Part shown: positions 60,872 to 64,000 of the stretch, one piece after another | Position numbering within the stretch: the first letter of the stretch is position 1 | Layout of the letters: each line of letters starts with the position of its first letter | Source of the DNA: Takifugu bimaculatus | Lineage: Eukaryota; Chordata; Actinopteri; Tetraodontiformes; Tetraodontidae | Assembly: GCA_004026145.2 (NCBI GenBank) | Contig: CP034976.1 | Span: forward strand, 9,645,469-9,709,468 | Length of the DNA stretch: 64,000 nucleotides | Direction of reading: 5' to 3' | Position numbers and translations under genes: made by a program | The notes under the pieces: model-generated | Databases searched by the model: none | What the model was told of the DNA's origin: nothing | The model's input: only the letters and a program-made list of their open reading frames with translations

Positions 60872-62243
60872 ATGTTCTTGCTTGCCAGTTGTTTTGCCCT
60901 TGTGGCCTCTGTGCTGGGTAAGTGCACTTATGCGTGGGATTAGTTTTCCTAGCTGTGGAGAAGTGTGCTGTGAATTGTGCATATCGGGACAAACTGGCCA
61001 TTTTTGCTCTGTGTACTTTGTAATAAGGGTGTGGAGTGCCTTCTATCAGGCCCCAAGTTAGCGGATACAACAAGATTGTAAACGGGGAGACTGCTGTGTC
61101 TGGCTCATGGCCCTGGCAAGTTTCACTTCAGGTAGCCAAAAACTCACCCTCCTCCCTTTTGTTGCTTGGCTTACAAACCTTTTGTGTGATAAAACTTTGC
61201 ATTATTGCATCCTGTCCCTAACAGGATGGTTCAGGATTCCACTTCTGTGGGGGATCCCTGATCAACCAGTACTGGGTTGTCACAGCTGCCCATTGCCGTG
61301 TGTCGTAAGTCCTTTTCAAAGTGCCCCATTTGTACTGTAGCAACAACATTATCAATTTCCATCTTCATCCTTCTCCAGCCCCAGAATGCACCGTGTGATC
61401 CTGGGAGAGCATGATCGTCAGTACAACAGCGAGCCAATTCAGGTCAAAACTATCTCCAGGGTAAGAGTCTCAGCCCATCCTGTAAACACCATAAAGATTA
61501 TATCCTTAAACAGCTTCATACTAGTTTGTGGTTCTTGTTCTCTTCCCTTCAGGCCATCTCTCACCCATATTACAACTCCCAAAACTTCAACAATGACATC
61601 ACCCTTCTGAAGCTGTCATCCCCAGTGCAGATGAACTCCCGTGTGTCTCCTGTGTGCCTGGCCTCCAGCTCTACCAACTTCCCCTCTGGAACTAAATGTG
61701 TCACCACTGGTTGGGGCAGGACCGGCCAAACTTGTGAGCAATCAACTGCCTTTGCATCTAGGAGCTGACTGGGTTATCAACATTCCCGTGATGTAAATGA
61801 TTTAATGTTCCTTCTGTGTGTTTAGCAAGCCCACGCTTCCTCCAGCAGACCGCCCTGCCTCTGCTCACCCCCACTCAGTGCAAACAGTACTGGGGTTACA
61901 ACAGAATCAGTGATGCCATGATTTGCGCTGGTGCTTCTGGAGTGTCCTCCTGCCAGGTAACAACCATGTTGGTGCCTGACAAAAAATGATTGTTTAATAT
62001 TTGAGCCCCAAAAATATATGTCAAGTAAAACCTAAGGACAAAGCAGAGGTGTGACATGGCGCCTGTTTTGGCATTTTAGGGTGACTCCGGTGGTCCCTCT
62101 GGTCTGTGAGAACAGCGGGGTGTGGTCTCTTGTTGGTATCGTCTCCTGGGGCACCTCTAACTGCAACGTGCGCTGCCCCTGCTGTGTACGCCCGTGTCTC
62201 GTACCTGCGCAGTTGGATCGACCAGATTGTTGCCTCCAACTAA
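60872..62243 (+). pseudogene. ctrl: Chymotrypsin-like protease (CTRL type) with a frameshifted last exon
   Basis: Exons 60872-60917, 61028-61131, 61225-61304, 61379-61460, 61553-61733, 61826-61956 and 62080-62243. Secreted pancreatic serine protease: signal peptide MFLLASCFALVASVLG, propeptide starting CGVPSIRP, activation site NK|IVNG, catalytic His in TAAHC (about residue 73), Asp in NNDITLLKL (about 119) and Ser in GDSGGP (about 211). Serines before CQGDSGG fit chymotrypsin-type specificity, and the sequence matches CTRL best. In the last exon the frame breaks just after GDSGGP (about 62,097-62,100, one extra base) and again at 62,173-62,180 (one more base). The expected VGIVSWGTSNCNVR and WIDQIVASN appear in two other frames, ending at the natural stop 62,241-62,243. 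Read literally, translation stops at 62,107-62,109, removing about the last 40 residues. Either a pseudogene or null allele, or a local sequence error. Confidence 0.75.
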
Positions 62244-63378
62244 GGAGTGGACCCACAAACATCTGTGTAAGCAGTGTGCTTGATGCATTGGCCAACAACT
62301 GTGCATAAAATATAAATCCTGACAAGAGTGTTTGGTTTTTTTTTATGTTTTCCTATACACGGCCTGAAGTGTGTGCAACACTTTATTAAAGAAGTAAACT
62401 TTAGAACCATAAATGTGGCTAAAACATGACATAGGTGGGAAATCCAATGTTAGAAAACATCACAGTACACAATAACTACTCAGATGGTTCACGTCCGAAA
62501 CTGTAGCACATGGAAACTCCCTGACAAGACTGTTGTGCTGTTTAGTGGATTGAGTAACTATTTATTTCTCTAAAAAATCTTCATTATGAACAACAAATCA
62601 GCTGTTACTCTCAATTCTGCTCTGGCAGAAATAAATATCTACATATTAGCTGAGTATTCAGGAATGATGCTAAGGTCCATTAGAAGAGCACAACTTTTAA
62701 TATTCCTGTTCCTGGATTACATGAATGTTGTTCTGGACACATCAAAGCATATAGACAATTAAATATCTGGCACCAACGACTTTTATAGACTAAATAGTGT
62801 GTGAAAGGTGAGTACATCAGTAAATGAAGACGAGAGGTATTTACTCAGGTATTTTGCAGGGTGACCTGACTTAAAATATTTGCTTTAAACACTGTAAACT
62901 TTAAATGCAGCATGATCTGAAACATGCAACGTTGTATTCAGGGGTAATAAGATGATCGGAACTGATGGTCACAGTCACAGCCTTTGTTGACACCATATCA
63001 TGTTAAAATAACCGTGCATGTACAGCAGTAGTAAACCACTGAGACTGGGTTTTGCATACTGCACGTAGTTGAAAAATAGCTTACGTACACAGCGCAAAAA
63101 CACTAGTAGCCCTTTAAAAAAAACCTGACTAAACTTAATTTTGCTGTGTGGCATCACAGGAAAATCAAGAGTAATCAGCCAATAAATCAGGAAGGGAATT
63201 GTAAAATTATGTGTGAGTTATTCTTGTGACAGCAACAAAATAAATAATAAAAACAATTTTAATAAACTTAAACATGCTTTATTCCAACAAATCACAAGAC
63301 ATTTGATTTAAGGCTTATGGTTCTACTTTGCTATGAGTCTGATCCACATAAGACTGAAGGTGAAGGGCTGCACATCAG
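62244..63378. other. Intergenic region between the protease and the right-edge gene
   Basis: AT-rich, no exon seen. It holds the 3' ends of two converging genes. Confidence 0.4.
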
Positions 63379-63829
63379 TCAGCAGTCGTACAGTTCCTTC
63401 ATCTCCTTTAGGATCTTGATACTCTCGCTGTATCTCAACTGATTCTTGTGGGAACACTCCTTCCATCTGCTGAAAAGAACAAAAGATTCATACATTCAGG
63501 ACTTTTTTTTAAATGATGCTTTAAATTCACAATAAAAAGTTGAAGGCACACACTTTTGCCGTATCTTTTTCCAGCGTTCCATGTGGTCAGATATGAGGGA
63601 ACCAGACACAGGAACTGAATCATTTAACTGTGGGAAGTTGGCAGGTTTAGTTCATTATTAAATTGTCTTTTACTTCACTGAGGGCAAAAAATTTAATATC
63701 GAACCTTTGTAACGGTAGGTTTTTCAATCTGGGGGATCCTGAGATTGACGGGTTCACCAGATGTACTGACTGGACTGGAGGTTGGAGGAGGCAGTCTGTA
63801 CACATCCTGGTCTTTACCGTTTATTATGT
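63379..63829 (-). CDS. 3' end of an unrecognised gene (partial)
   Basis: Three consistent coding exons on the minus strand: 63829-63705, 63627-63554 and 63466-63379 (stop). They join in frame to a C-terminus of about 95 residues: a Pro/Ser-rich stretch (DVYRLPPPTSSPVSTSG, then NLRIPQIEKPTVTK) followed by a charged, probably helical end (DHMERWKKIRQKWKECSHKN and ESIKILKEMKELYDC). The gene continues upstream past the right edge. I do not recognise the family; splice sites and reading phase are the evidence that it is real. Confidence 0.55.
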
Positions 63830-64000
63830 CTGTAAGCTGGCAAAGCAAACAGTTAAGAACCTGCAGGAAGGATTCTGATTTTTTCGGCATTATCATTTTA
63901 GTCATTCAAGCAGTGATGGATGTAAACTGCCAGAATTGCAGTCTGAACATTTTGACGCTTTCTTTAGAAAGTTTTCTTAGGTTTGGTGCCTACTGTCACT

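Overview
This window is vertebrate nuclear DNA, most probably from a ray-finned (teleost) fish. The evidence is split genes with GT-AG introns, compact intergenic distances, CA/GT and GGAT microsatellites, fish-type interspersed repeats, and a cluster of CD22/Siglec-like immunoglobulin receptors of the kind fish genomes carry. No bacterial, organellar or viral genes were recognised. Exon borders below were worked out by hand from splice sites, reading phase and remembered family sequences; no alignment was run.

Left part (1-29,640): a BTG/TOB-family gene (+), the calcium-activated potassium channel kcnn4 (+, 8 coding exons), a single-exon C2H2 zinc-finger gene (-), smg9 of nonsense-mediated decay (+, 13 coding exons), and a GPI-anchored two-domain Ly6/uPAR gene (+). 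A sister Ly6 gene lies at 32,267-33,381, and between the two is an orphan, stop-containing first exon of a third copy. KCNN4, SMG9 and Ly6/PLAUR-type genes are also neighbours on human 19q13.31, so this block looks like old conserved synteny.

Middle part (34,900-50,850): four Siglec/CD22-like receptor genes in both orientations. Gene A (-) is long, with three V-set units, and has two frameshifts. Gene B (-) is SP-V-C2-TM-tail and open. Gene D (+) is SP-V-C2-C2-TM-tail with one frameshift. Gene E (-) is SP-V-TM-tail and open. B, D and E end in tails with paired Y-x-N tyrosine motifs; A instead has a basic, proline-rich tail built from duplicated small exons. An unrecognised small ORF and repeats lie between B and D.

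Right part (52,000-64,000): a TBC-domain Rab GAP gene (+), the constitutive Hsp70 gene hspa8 (+, 8 coding exons), a chymotrypsin-like protease gene (ctrl-like, +) whose last exon is frameshifted twice just after the catalytic serine, and the 3' end of an unrecognised gene (-) running off the right edge.

The housekeeping genes (about 8.4 kb of reconstructed coding sequence) show no frame breaks, while the five breaks found all fall in receptor genes A and D and in the protease. This suggests real gene decay or allelic variation more than uniform assembly noise, though local assembly error cannot be excluded from one sequence.
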